Positions 9,893 to 18,331 of a stretch of 64,000 nucleotides of DNA are shown here, piece after piece; positions within the stretch are counted from its first letter, which is position 1, and every line of letters begins with the position of its first letter. The notes beneath the pieces are model-generated. The model was given only the letters and a program-made list of their open reading frames with translations, ran no database searches and was not told the origin of the DNA. The DNA lies in the NCBI GenBank assembly GCA_944387035.1, contig CALXDJ010000005.1, forward strand, positions 1-64,000, in the 5' to 3' direction. This stretch comes from an uncultured Oscillospiraceae bacterium. GTDB lineage: Bacteria > Bacillota > Clostridia > Oscillospirales > Oscillospiraceae. A program made the translations under genes and the position numbers.

Positions 9893-10956
9893 TACCGCTC
9901 ACCACCTTTCATCAGATTCACAAACCGGTCGAAGAGGAAGGACGTATCCTTGGGGCCCGTGCAGGCCTCGGGATGGAACTGCACCGTAAAGGCCCGCAGG
10001 TCGGGATAATCAATGCCCTCGCAGGTGCCGTCGTTGGCGTTGGCGAAGGACACCCGGCCCACCTTCACCGAGTCGGAATCCACCGCGTAGCCGTGGTTCT
10101 GGCTGGTGATGTAGGTCCGCACGCCGTTCAGGTCCCGAACCGGCTGGTTGACGCCCCGATGGCCGTACTTGAGCTTATAGGTAGAGCCGCCGGCAGCCAG
10201 AGCCGTCAGCTGATGGCCCAGGCAGATGCCGAACAGAGGTACCTTGCCCAGCAGCTTTTGAATCTGCTCGATCTGATAGACGTTTTCCGCCGGGTCCCCG
10301 GGGCCGTTGGAGAGCATCACGCCGTCGGGATTGGCGGCGAGCACCTCTTCGGCGGAGACCGTGGCGGGCAGCACCGTCACCGTGCAGCCGCGCTTTTGCA
10401 GCTCCCGGATGATATTGCGCTTGGCGCCGTAGTCAATGAGGCTCACCCGCAGCGCTTCCTCCCCTTCCGCGGGGCAGACCTGGGCCTGGCCGCAGGTCAC
10501 GGCCTCCACCACGCCGGTAACGGCGTAGCGCTTGACCTCGGCAAGATCCGCCGGAACCTCATCGCAGATGCAGGCGTTCATGACGCCGTGCTCCCGGATG
10601 ATCCGGGTCAGCTCCCGGGTATCCACCCCATAGAGGCCCGGCACGCCCTGCTCTTTGAGGAACGTGTCCAAATCGCAGTCCGTGCGGAAGTTGGACGGAG
10701 ATGCGCACCACTCCCGGACCACATAGCCCTTGACGCAGCAGGCACCTTCAAAATCCTCCCGAATGATGCCGTAGTTGCCGATCAGCGGATACGTCTGCAT
10801 GACGATCTGTCCCGCATAGCTGGGGTCCGTCAGCGTCTCAATATATCCGCACATACCGGTGGTAAACACCAGTTCGCCCACGGTGTCGGCTTCCGCTCCG
10901 AACCGGACGCCTTCAAACACCTGGCCGTCCTGCAGCACCAGATAGCCTTTCTTCAT
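9892..10956 (-). CDS. carA: carbamoyl-phosphate synthase small (glutaminase) subunit
   Basis: Hydrolyses glutamine and passes ammonia to CarB. At 354 aa it has normal length. The N-terminal CarA domain begins KGYLVLQDGQVFEG and carries FTTGMCGYIETLTDPSY. The C-terminal class I glutamine amidotransferase domain carries the nucleophile Cys in FGICLGHQLTALAAGG, with NHGYAV and a His in FTVQFHPEA. The ATG at 10956 is chosen because GGGAGG lies 5-6 bases upstream and the protein begins as its homologues do. It is the first gene of the carA-carB::dapF operon, transcribed from a consensus promoter about 50 bases upstream. The leader is too short for a pyr attenuator, so control is more likely elsewhere. 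Confidence 0.97.
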   Translation of the reverse strand: MKKGYLVLQDGQVFEGVRFGAEADTVGELVFTTGMCGYIETLTDPSYAGQIVMQTYPLIGNYGIIREDFEGACCVKGYVVREWCASPSNFRTDCDLDTFLKEQGVPGLYGVDTRELTRIIREHGVMNACICDEVPADLAEVKRYAVTGVVEAVTCGQAQVCPAEGEEALRVSLIDYGAKRNIIRELQKRGCTVTVLPATVSAEEVLAANPDGVMLSNGPGDPAENVYQIEQIQKLLGKVPLFGICLGHQLTALAAGGSTYKLKYGHRGVNQPVRDLNGVRTYITSQNHGYAVDSDSVKVGRVSFANANDGTCEGIDYPDLRAFTVQFHPEACTGPKDTSFLFDRFVNLMKGGER

Positions 10957-11008
10957 AGCTTCCTCCCATTTTTGCCCACAATCCGGCAATTTTAGCCTAT
11001 TTGCAAAT

Positions 11009-11037
11009 ATTATGACGGTTTTCCCCAGAACAGTCAA
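11009..11037 (-). promoter_or_regulatory. sigma-A promoter of carA-carB::dapF
   Basis: On the minus strand TTGACT (11037-11032), 17-bp spacer, CATAAT (11014-11009). The predicted leader is about 45 nt. It diverges from the promoter of the PAS gene about 95 bases away. Confidence 0.7.
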
Positions 11038-11131
11038 TGCTTTCTTCGTGCGGCTCCAGAGACTTTTCCCCCTGGAAGGTATTACTCTATTGTGCATTTC
11101 GGCAAGCTTGTTTCTTCCTGTCGAAAAGCCG

Positions 11132-11160
11132 TTGCACCAAAGGCTGCGGCGCGGTATAAT
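11132..11160 (+). promoter_or_regulatory. sigma-A promoter of the PAS-domain gene
   Basis: TTGCAC (11132-11137), 17-bp spacer, TATAAT (11155-11160), ending 33 bases before the ATG. Confidence 0.75.
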
Positions 11161-11193
11161 GGGAATGATTTTTTAATGGGAGGAGGGGTGCAG

Positions 11194-13494
11194 ATGGCCA
11201 AACATCTGGATAAATTTACCTCTCCTTTTCAGGAAAGCCGCATCCCCTTCCTGCTGGCGGAACCGCTCACCAACGGGCAGGGCGAAATGGTGGATCTGAT
11301 TTGCCGCTTTGCCAACCCGGCAGCGGGAGAATTGCTGGGAATCACTCCCGCCGCCTTGAAAAACGCACGGCTGCTGCGCCGGTTTCCCACTCTGTCGCTG
11401 GACCCGCTGCGGCCTTTGCAGCAGGTGGCGTTTTCCGGCTCCTGCGCCTCCTTTTCCTATACCACTCTGCTGGGCAAGCCTCTTCGCATCACCTGCTATC
11501 AGCCCATGTACGGCATGGCAGCCTGCTTCCTGGATGCCGTCCGGGAAGGCGGCGAAGCCGCCCCGCTGCCTGCCGATCAGATTCCTGCGGCTGCGGCCAT
11601 GCTGGAACTCAGCCGCAGCGGTGTCCGATGTTTGAGCTGCAACGAGCAGCTGTGCGCCCTGACCGGGTGGAGCCACCGGGAACTGCTGGACCGGTTCGGC
11701 CAGGATCTAAGCGGCCTGGTGGATCCCCGGGACTGGACGGAACTGCTGCAATCCCTGCTGGACGCAGCCCGGGACAATCAGCCGCTCTCCCACGAGTTCC
11801 GCCTGATCTCTCAGGCGAAGACGCCCCTGTGGGTCGACCTGCGGGTCCAGCCACTGCATACCCGGGAGGGCGTCACCGTCTTTTATGCCGTGGTACTGGA
11901 CATCGACCGGCAGCGCCGTGCCGAAGGACAGTTGGAGCAGGCCCTCTCCCGGCTCCGCTCCACCCAGGCGCAGATTTCCAACCTTTTTGATAACCTGCCG
12001 GTAGGCTGCTGTCTGCTGCGCCGTTCAGGCAACGGTGCCCTGGCCACACTGCGGGTCAGCCGGGAGCTGGCCCGGATGCTGGACACCGACCCGGAGACTC
12101 TGCTCCATCAGATGCGCACCTCCCCTCTGGCCCTGCTGCCTGTTCAGGAGCGGGAAGAGCTTTCCGCCGCGGCAGCCCGGGCAGCCGCACTGGGGCAGCC
12201 TCTGCGTCATGTCTGCCGGATTGTCCGCTTAGACGGCAGTCCCCTTTGGATTTCCCTTCTGGCGCTGGAAACTGCAGAGCATGGCGGGCCCCATATGATC
12301 TATGTCGTGTGTCTGGATATCAGCGCACACAAGAACCTGGAATCGGAAGCAGAATTTCGCCGCCAGGTCTGCGATCTGATGATGGAAGGCGGTCCGGCTC
12401 TGGTACTGGACTACGATCCCGATTCGGATATTGCCCGCATCGATTACCGCAGCGCCTCCGGCCACCGAACCCTGCGCTCCGTGGGCGGGTATCTCACGCA
12501 ATCGGCCTGCATGCACAGCGGCCGGATTCACCCCGAGGATCAGCGGCGCCTGGCGGCCGCTGTGCGCCGGGCCGTGGAGCGTCCGGCAGCAGAGGCTGTG
12601 GAATACCGCGGCGATTATGACGGCAACGGCTGGCGCTGGTATTCGGTTACCTGGCTGCGCCAGATTGACAGCGCAGGCAATGTCACCCGGCTGCTGGGCC
12701 GGGCTCAGGATATCACCGCCCGGAAAGCGGCTGCCGCCCGCTTCCAGCAGTTCAAGGCCGATCAGAAGAATCTGGCGCCGGACATGCTGGCCCTGGCCCG
12801 GCTGGATTTGACCGATGACCGGATTCTGGACGCCAAAGGCGCTGGACGGCGGCTCAAGCGGGTGCTCTTCGGCAACTCTGCCGACGCCTGCCTGCGCCAC
12901 CTGCGGGACAATCTGCCCGATCCCCAGGAGCAGGCCGCCTTTGACGCGCTGTTCCGCAGGGACGCGCTTTTGACCGCCTTCGGACAGGGCACCGCCCATC
13001 TGCGGCTGGAGCACGGATTTTTCCTCCAGCCCGATCAGCCCGTTCGGGCAGAAACCCAGATTCGCCTGCTGGAGGACCCGGACACCGGGAACCTCACCGC
13101 GTTCTGCGCGGTCCGCCGTCTGCCGGAGGACCCCGTCCCCGCCGCCTTGATCCGGCTGCTGGCCCGGGACTGTGCCCTGGTTTTGACCGTAACCGTTCCG
13201 TCCAGACTCTGCCGCAGCTGGAGCCAGACCGTCACGCTGCCCCCCAATACTCCCTATCCTGCGCTGACCGCCGCCTGTTTCCGGCCCATGCCCCCCTCCC
13301 CCCTGCGCGCCTCCCTGCGGCAGGCCCTGAAATTGGAATCCATCCTGGCACACCTGGAAGAACAGCCCATCTTTTCCCTGGATGCGCCTGCTGCCATGCC
13401 GGCATCTCTGGCCGGTCGGCGCCTGGAGTGGCAGTGGCTGGACCAGGACGCCGGTGTGCTGGTACTGCTGGTCCGCTCCCACCCGACCGCATAA
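11194..13494 (+). CDS. multi-PAS domain protein without recognisable output domain
   Basis: A 766-aa soluble protein probably built of four PAS-like sensor domains (roughly residues 15-118, 130-240, 265-375, 395-505), judged from repeats ending in VVLDIDRQRRAE, VVCLDISAHKN and GRAQDITARKAA, the usual PAC endings. Short helical linkers (EQALSRLRSTQAQISNLF) join them. The last 250 residues hold another PAS/PAC-like stretch and a tail in which I see no GGDEF, EAL, HD-GYP, histidine kinase, sigma-54 or HTH motif. No transmembrane segment is evident, so sensing would be cytosolic. The ATG at 11194 has GGAGGGG 5 bases upstream. It is a single gene with its own consensus promoter and terminator. A degenerate GGDEF or an interaction tail is possible. 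Confidence 0.8.
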   Translation: MAKHLDKFTSPFQESRIPFLLAEPLTNGQGEMVDLICRFANPAAGELLGITPAALKNARLLRRFPTLSLDPLRPLQQVAFSGSCASFSYTTLLGKPLRITCYQPMYGMAACFLDAVREGGEAAPLPADQIPAAAAMLELSRSGVRCLSCNEQLCALTGWSHRELLDRFGQDLSGLVDPRDWTELLQSLLDAARDNQPLSHEFRLISQAKTPLWVDLRVQPLHTREGVTVFYAVVLDIDRQRRAEGQLEQALSRLRSTQAQISNLFDNLPVGCCLLRRSGNGALATLRVSRELARMLDTDPETLLHQMRTSPLALLPVQEREELSAAAARAAALGQPLRHVCRIVRLDGSPLWISLLALETAEHGGPHMIYVVCLDISAHKNLESEAEFRRQVCDLMMEGGPALVLDYDPDSDIARIDYRSASGHRTLRSVGGYLTQSACMHSGRIHPEDQRRLAAAVRRAVERPAAEAVEYRGDYDGNGWRWYSVTWLRQIDSAGNVTRLLGRAQDITARKAAAARFQQFKADQKNLAPDMLALARLDLTDDRILDAKGAGRRLKRVLFGNSADACLRHLRDNLPDPQEQAAFDALFRRDALLTAFGQGTAHLRLEHGFFLQPDQPVRAETQIRLLEDPDTGNLTAFCAVRRLPEDPVPAALIRLLARDCALVLTVTVPSRLCRSWSQTVTLPPNTPYPALTAACFRPMPPSPLRASLRQALKLESILAHLEEQPIFSLDAPAAMPASLAGRRLEWQWLDQDAGVLVLLVRSHPTA

Positions 13495-13545
13495 CGCGGT
13501 TGCCTGCGCTCCCAGTTGCCCGGCCGCGTCTTTTCCCCAAATACA

Positions 13546-13590
13546 AAACACCGCCCCCTCCTGCGGGAGGGAGCGGTGTTTGTTTTTAGC
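13546..13590 (+). terminator. terminator of the PAS-domain gene (also a possible lepA end signal)
   Basis: AAACACCGC-CCCCTCC pairs imperfectly with GGGAGGGAGCGGTGTTT and is followed by GTTTTT on the plus strand. On the minus strand the same hairpin is followed by T-rich sequence, so it may also stop lepA transcripts that read through the hairpin island. Confidence 0.75.
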
Positions 13591-13604
13591 AGCATGCCAT
13601 GTCC

Positions 13605-13684
13605 GTCACTCGTCCAGCTTGAGCACCGCCAAAAATGCCTCCGTCGGAATCTGCACCGATCCCAAGGAACGCATCTTTTTCTTG
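13605..13684 (-). pseudogene. orphan 80-bp copy of the lepA 3' end
   Basis: These 80 bases match the last 80 bases of the lepA region (13848-13927) with only 4 differences, including the stop codon. Read in the lepA frame it encodes the end of LepA (tail LKLDE then TGA, against LKLGE in the intact gene). Three of the four differences are silent and one changes Gly to Asp. It has no start codon or gene body, so it cannot be expressed alone. It lies 163 bases beyond the intact gene, and the two copies exactly flank the hairpin island. It could be the old end of lepA displaced by an insertion, or a duplication. Confidence 0.9.
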
Positions 13685-13847
13685 TTATCCCGCCGGATGT
13701 ATCATCCGGCGGGAACCCTACTTGATCAATCTGCTCGGCGGAACTAAATTCCGCCTGCGCCAAGGGTTTCGCCCCGGCGAAAACCCTTGTACGGCGCAAT
13801 GCGCCGCCCCGCTTTGCGGGGCCCCGGGCAGAAAAATCTGCGTACCG
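13685..13847. repeat. 163-bp island of five consecutive hairpins between two lepA 3' ends
   Basis: Five palindromes follow one another. (1) CCCGCCGGATG 13689-13699 with 13703-13713, loop 3. (2) GGCGGAA 13737-13743 with 13749-13755. (3) CAAGGGTTT-CGCC 13761-13773 with 13776-13789, one bulge. (4) GGCGCA 13793-13798 with 13800-13805. (5) GCCCCGC 13806-13812 with 13816-13822. The stretch has no gene and is bounded on both sides by the 80-bp lepA repeat. It resembles a non-autonomous palindromic repeat element or the scar of a larger inserted element. No transposase or recombinase is nearby. Confidence 0.85.
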
Positions 13848-13848
13848 G

Positions 13849-15654
13849 TCACTCGCCCAGCTTGAGCACCGCCAAAAACGCCTCCGTCGGAATCTGCACC
13901 GATCCCAGAGAACGCATCTTTTTCTTGCCCTCTTTCTGCTTTTCCAGCAGCTTCTTCTTACGGGTGATGTCGCCGCCGTAGCACTTGGCCAGCACGTCCT
14001 TGCGCATAGCCTTGACGGTCTCCCGGGCGATGACCCGGCCGCCGATGGCCGCCTGCACGGGAATCTCAAAGAGCTGGCGGGGAATGTTCTCCTTGAGCTT
14101 TTCGCACAGCCGCCGGGCCCGGCCATAGGCCTTGTCCTTGTGGGCAATGAAGCTCAGGGCATCCACGCCGTCGCCGTTGAGCTTCATATCCACCTTCACC
14201 AGCTCGCTGGGCCGGTATCCGGAGAGCTCATAGTCCAGCGACGCATAGCCCTTGGTGTTGGCCTTGAGGGTATCGAAGAAATCGTAGATGATCTCATTGA
14301 GGGGCATTTGATAGTGCAGCTCCACCAGGTGGGTGTCCAGATACTGCATATCCTTGAACTCGCCCCGCCGGTCCTGGCACATGGGCATGATATTGCCCAC
14401 ATACTCGTTGGGGCTGATGATGGAGACCTTGACATACGGCTCCTCCGCCCGCTCGATGACGGCGGGGTCGGGATAGTTGTGCGGGTTATCCACCGCCACC
14501 ATGGTGCCGTCCGTCTTATAGACATGGTAAATGACGGAGGGCAGCGTGGTCACCAGGTCCAGATCAAATTCCCGCTCCAGCCGCTCCTGAATGACTTCCA
14601 TATGGAGCATGCCCAAAAAGCCGCACCGGAAGCCAAAGCCCAGAGCCACGGAGCTCTCCGGCTCAAAGGACAAGGACGCATCGTTGAGCTGCAGCTTTTC
14701 CAGCGCATCCCGCAGATCGGGATACTTGGAGCCATCTTCGGTGTAGATGCCGCAGTACACCATGGGCTGCACCGGCCGGTAACCCGGCAGCGGCTCCGCC
14801 GTGGGCTTGGCCGCATCGGTGACGGTATCGCCCACCCGGGTATCCTGCACATTTTTGATGCTGGCGGTGAAGTATCCCACCTCGCCGGCCTCCAGGGCGT
14901 CGCAGGGCTCCATGCCCAGAGGCAGCAGGTGGCCGCACTCGATAACCTGATAGGTCGCGCCGGACGCCATGAGCTTGACCGTCTGCCCCGTGCGGATGCA
15001 GCCCTCCATAATGCGCATATAGACGATGACGCCCCGGTAGCTGTCATACTGGCTGTCGAAAATCAGGGCCTTGAGGGGGGCGTTCATATCTCCGGTGGGA
15101 GCCGGGACGTTCTTCACCACATCCTCCAGCACCTCTTCGATGTTGATGCCCATTTTGGCGGAGATTTCCGGCGCGTCCATGGCCGGCAGGCCGATGATAT
15201 CCTCCACCTCCTGCTTGGCCTTGAGAGGATCGGCCGCCGGCAGGTCGATTTTGTTGAACACCGGCAAAATCTCCAGATCATGCTCCATGGCAAGATAGGT
15301 GTTGGCCAGAGTCTGGGCCTCCACGCCCTGGGTGGAGTCCACCACCAGCACTGCACCCTCGCAGGCCGCCAGGGACCGGGAGACTTCGTAGTTAAAGTCC
15401 ACATGACCCGGGGTGTCAATGAGGTTGAGCTCATAAACCTGCCCGTCCCGGGCCTTGTAGTTGAGCTTCACCGCCCGGGCCTTGATGGTAATGCCCCGCT
15501 CCCGCTCCAGGTCCATGTTGTCCAGCAGCTGGTTTTCCATCTGCCGCTGGCTCACCGCTTCGCATTTTTCCAGCAGGCGGTCCGCCAGAGTGGACTTGCC
15601 GTGGTCAATGTGCGCAATGATGGAAAAATTGCGGATATTGGATTGCTTTGTCAT
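13849..15654 (-). CDS. lepA: elongation factor 4 (ribosome back-translocase LepA)
   Basis: Ribosome-bound GTPase that helps remodel stalled ribosomes or assists 30S biogenesis. At 601 aa it has the family length. The G domain shows AHIDHGKST (P-loop), RERGITIKA (switch I), DTPGHVDF and NKID within the first 140 residues. Domains II, III/V and the LepA-specific C-terminal domain follow ([41 protein letters not shown]), and the tail ends [18 protein letters not shown]. The ATG at 15654 has GGAGG about 10 bases upstream; the open frame extends further but without a ribosome site. Its last 80 bases are duplicated downstream around a hairpin island; the protein itself is intact. Confidence 0.97.
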   Translation of the reverse strand: MTKQSNIRNFSIIAHIDHGKSTLADRLLEKCEAVSQRQMENQLLDNMDLERERGITIKARAVKLNYKARDGQVYELNLIDTPGHVDFNYEVSRSLAACEGAVLVVDSTQGVEAQTLANTYLAMEHDLEILPVFNKIDLPAADPLKAKQEVEDIIGLPAMDAPEISAKMGINIEEVLEDVVKNVPAPTGDMNAPLKALIFDSQYDSYRGVIVYMRIMEGCIRTGQTVKLMASGATYQVIECGHLLPLGMEPCDALEAGEVGYFTASIKNVQDTRVGDTVTDAAKPTAEPLPGYRPVQPMVYCGIYTEDGSKYPDLRDALEKLQLNDASLSFEPESSVALGFGFRCGFLGMLHMEVIQERLEREFDLDLVTTLPSVIYHVYKTDGTMVAVDNPHNYPDPAVIERAEEPYVKVSIISPNEYVGNIMPMCQDRRGEFKDMQYLDTHLVELHYQMPLNEIIYDFFDTLKANTKGYASLDYELSGYRPSELVKVDMKLNGDGVDALSFIAHKDKAYGRARRLCEKLKENIPRQLFEIPVQAAIGGRVIARETVKAMRKDVLAKCYGGDITRKKKLLEKQKEGKKKMRSLGSVQIPTEAFLAVLKLGE

Positions 15655-15798
15655 ATAGGCGAAACCTCCATAAGCACAGCTCCCTGCCGCCTTCGCGCGG
15701 CGCAGGTGCCGAGAAGTCAAATAGAAACCGCAGCGGTCCCCCTTGCGGTGCAATGGGGCTCATCGCAAACGTCCGCGAACCGCCCGGGCGGGACACCC

Positions 15799-16902
15799 TC
15801 ATGCCGAAGGCTGCCACACCACCGGCGCGCCGTGGGCAATGTTCCAGGCCCACCAGTAGGCATCGGTCCACAGCTGGTCATAGTCATAGTTTACCACAAA
15901 TGTCTGCCAGTTGGCGAGGGTCTCCTCCAGATTTTCCTCTGTCAGCTGACACTCCCCCGCCGCGATTTTCTCCAGCACCAGCTGGTCTGCCTCGCCGGAG
16001 CAGTGGATATAGTCGCAGTAATAATCCAGATTCGTGACAATCTCCGGATCCATCAAAAACCCGTAAAGATGCAGGTTTTCGTAGGGCAGCAGCGTCTGCG
16101 CGGCCAGCTCCAGAGCGGCAAACACCGCATCCGTCTGTCCCAGACGGTTGGTCTTGTCCCAGTAGAGCAGGCTGTACGGCGGGAAAAACACATCGAACTC
16201 CGTCTCCGGATGGGCTTCCAGCCAGCGGCAGATGACCTCCAGATTGGCCGCCGCGCAGTCCAAATACGCATCCCGGGGCAGAGTCTGGTCCACGATCTCC
16301 GGCCGGTCGTAATTATCCAGGGCGGTCATATGGTTCCACCAGATATCCCCGTCCCAGGTAAAGAGTTCATCGACGGGCGTGCCGCCGCCCCGGCCCAGAG
16401 TCATCAGCGTGTAAACGCTATAGTACAGGGTATCCCGGTTGAGAAAATACCGCACGTCATCCAGCGGATTGGTATTGTAGAGATACTCCGGGAGTGCGCC
16501 GGTCAGGCCGCTTTCATCCCGCACCAGAATGTTGGCGTCCAGGCCGAAGATCACCCGCTCAGGCGGGTGGGATGCAAACACGGCCTCCAGTGTGGTGTCA
16601 AACTCACTGAGATAGCCGTCCGGCACGGTCAGCCGCACCGCGCTGCCGCCGAAGACCTCCGAAATCTGGCTGGGCCGGTAGTTGGCCACCATGGACGTGC
16701 CCAGCACCACGGTATCCGCCTGGGCCTGACGCAGGAGGCCGGCGTTCTGATAGCGCTCATTGAAGGCCACCGCCTTCCCTCCCTCCGGCAAGCGCAGGTA
16801 AAAGCAGGGGTCCGCAGCCCAGACCACGGCACCGGCGGCTATCAAAAGCACCAGAACACCGGCCAGCAGGCCGCAGGCCCAGCGCCGGTAAGCGGTCATC
16901 AT
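15799..16902 (-). CDS. SGNH/AlgJ-like exported protein, partner of MBOAT acyltransferase
   Basis: A 367-aa protein with one N-terminal hydrophobic segment (about residues 10-30, LLAGVLVLLIAAGAVVWA), so probably membrane-anchored with an outside domain. It carries GTSMVANY near residue 68 in the position of the SGNH nucleophile block, and a late DYIHCSGEAD that fits the Asp-x-x-His block. The gene directly follows an MBOAT acyltransferase (15-nt gap). In such pairs (DltB/DltD, AlgI/AlgJ, PatA/PatB) the MBOAT moves an acyl group across the membrane and the SGNH-like partner places it on a surface polymer; that role is inferred here. The ATG at 16902 has GGGGGAG 6 bases upstream. The substrate is unknown. 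Confidence 0.75.
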   Translation of the reverse strand: MMTAYRRWACGLLAGVLVLLIAAGAVVWAADPCFYLRLPEGGKAVAFNERYQNAGLLRQAQADTVVLGTSMVANYRPSQISEVFGGSAVRLTVPDGYLSEFDTTLEAVFASHPPERVIFGLDANILVRDESGLTGALPEYLYNTNPLDDVRYFLNRDTLYYSVYTLMTLGRGGGTPVDELFTWDGDIWWNHMTALDNYDRPEIVDQTLPRDAYLDCAAANLEVICRWLEAHPETEFDVFFPPYSLLYWDKTNRLGQTDAVFAALELAAQTLLPYENLHLYGFLMDPEIVTNLDYYCDYIHCSGEADQLVLEKIAAGECQLTEENLEETLANWQTFVVNYDYDQLWTDAYWWAWNIAHGAPVVWQPSA

Positions 16903-16917
16903 GGGCAACTCCCCCTT

Positions 16918-18330
16918 TCAGAAATTGGAATAGATAAATGAGGTGATGCCGGTAAAGGACAGCACGCACCAGGCCAGCACCGCCGCCTCCGCCGCGCAGC
17001 GCACCGCCGAAGGCCGAAGGGGCCGTTCCCCGCCCCGGGGCAGCAGCGACACTGCCGCGGCAATCACCAGCACCGCCGCCATGGCTGCCCAGGCAATGGG
17101 CTCAGCCAGGGCCGGAGCCAGCAGGGCCAGGGCCTCCCGCTCGGTAGAAAGGAATCCCTCCAGCAGCCAATCCTGGGGCGCGGCCGCAGAGCCCAGAACC
17201 GCCGCCCGCAGCAGCGTTCCTGCCGCTGCCAGGTCCGGTGCCCGGAAAAACACCCACGCCAGATTGACGAACACAAACGTTCCGCACCAGCGCAGCCAGC
17301 CGGGCAGGCGCTGCCGGCCGCTCCAGAGCCGTTCCATGATCTGCGCCGCGCCGTGGAGGGCGCCCCAGATCACAAATGTCCAGCCCGCGCCGTGCCAGAG
17401 GCCGCTGATGAGGTACACGATCAGGATGTTCCCAAAGGTCCGGATGGTTCCCCGTCGGCTGCCTCCCAGCGGAAAGTAGACGCACTCCCGCAAAAATGTG
17501 GTGAGAGTGATGTGCCAGCGCTTCCAGAACTCCCCCACGGAGCGGCTGCGGTAGGGCATATCGAAGTTCATGGGCAGACGCACGCCCAGCAGCCGGGCGG
17601 CACCTATGGCGATATCACAGTAGCCGGAAAAGTCCAGGTACAGCTGAAAGGTGTACGCCAGAATCACCAGCCAGGCCCCCGGCGCCGTGAGATTGTCCAC
17701 CCCGGCCCAGCCGTTGTCCACCAAGACGCCCAGAGCGTCGGCCAGGAGGACTTTTTTCGCCATGCCCCGGACAATTCCGTCCAATCCCGCCGCGGCATCC
17801 TCCCAGTCGGGATGGAGGAACCGGGGCCCCTCCAGCTGCGGGAAAAAGGCCTCAGGCCGCAGGATGGGCCCCGAGGTCACCGTGGGGAAAAACAACGCGT
17901 ACAGCACCAGCCCATCCTGCGCGGGAAGCTGGAAGCTGCCGTCATAGACTTCTTTCAACAGCCAGAGCTGCTGGAAGGTGAAAAAGCTCAGTCCCAGCGG
18001 CGCCCAGCCTACTGAGACCGCCCCGCCGGTGAAGAAGGCGGTGTATTTGAATCCCGCCAATACGCCGATGTGCCAGATGCAGGCCAGCACCAGAGTCCGG
18101 CGCCGATGCGGCGCAGCCGCATCCGCCAGCCGCACCAGAGCGGCCCGGGTGACCAGGGCCCCCGCCGCCAGCACCGCCAGGCTGCGCCAGCCATCCCCGG
18201 CCACATAGAACACCACGCAGGCCAGTTCCAGCGCCGCCACGGCGGCCGGGCGGCTCCGCCGGGCCAGCGCCAGACACACCAGCACGGTTCCCGCCAGAAA
18301 GGCCAGAAAGGAAAAGGATTGAAAACTCAT
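16918..18330 (-). CDS. MBOAT family O-acyltransferase (AlgI/DltB-like)
   Basis: A 470-aa membrane protein with about 10 hydrophobic helices. MBOAT marks are FTFQQLWLLKEVYDG, LYLDFSGYCDIAIGAARLLG, MNFDMPYRSRSVGEFWKRWHITL, FPLGGSRRG, and the catalytic His in ISGLWHGAGWTFVIWGALHG. The family transfers acetyl or other acyl groups, here presumably outward for decoration of a cell-surface polysaccharide or teichoic-type polymer together with the SGNH-like protein encoded just downstream. Its ATG is one base after the stop codon of the XRE regulator (TGATATG), so translation is coupled to that regulator. No polysaccharide synthesis genes lie next to it. Confidence 0.93.
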   Translation of the reverse strand: MSFQSFSFLAFLAGTVLVCLALARRSRPAAVAALELACVVFYVAGDGWRSLAVLAAGALVTRAALVRLADAAAPHRRRTLVLACIWHIGVLAGFKYTAFFTGGAVSVGWAPLGLSFFTFQQLWLLKEVYDGSFQLPAQDGLVLYALFFPTVTSGPILRPEAFFPQLEGPRFLHPDWEDAAAGLDGIVRGMAKKVLLADALGVLVDNGWAGVDNLTAPGAWLVILAYTFQLYLDFSGYCDIAIGAARLLGVRLPMNFDMPYRSRSVGEFWKRWHITLTTFLRECVYFPLGGSRRGTIRTFGNILIVYLISGLWHGAGWTFVIWGALHGAAQIMERLWSGRQRLPGWLRWCGTFVFVNLAWVFFRAPDLAAAGTLLRAAVLGSAAAPQDWLLEGFLSTEREALALLAPALAEPIAWAAMAAVLVIAAAVSLLPRGGERPLRPSAVRCAAEAAVLAWCVLSFTGITSFIYSNF

Positions 18331-18331
18331 A

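Noticed and set aside
10957..11008. Pyrimidine attenuator or PyrR site in front of carA
   Set aside because: The predicted leader is only about 45 bases and contains no anti-terminator/terminator pair.
13605..13927. Diversity-generating retroelement (variable repeat in lepA with a downstream template repeat)
   Set aside because: The repeat layout fits superficially, but only two of four differences are at template A residues, three are silent in lepA, and no reverse transcriptase gene is near.
14140..16941. 933-codon plus-strand open frame opposite lepA and the SGNH-like gene
   Set aside because: It spans two real genes and the gap between them on the other strand and shows no protein motif.
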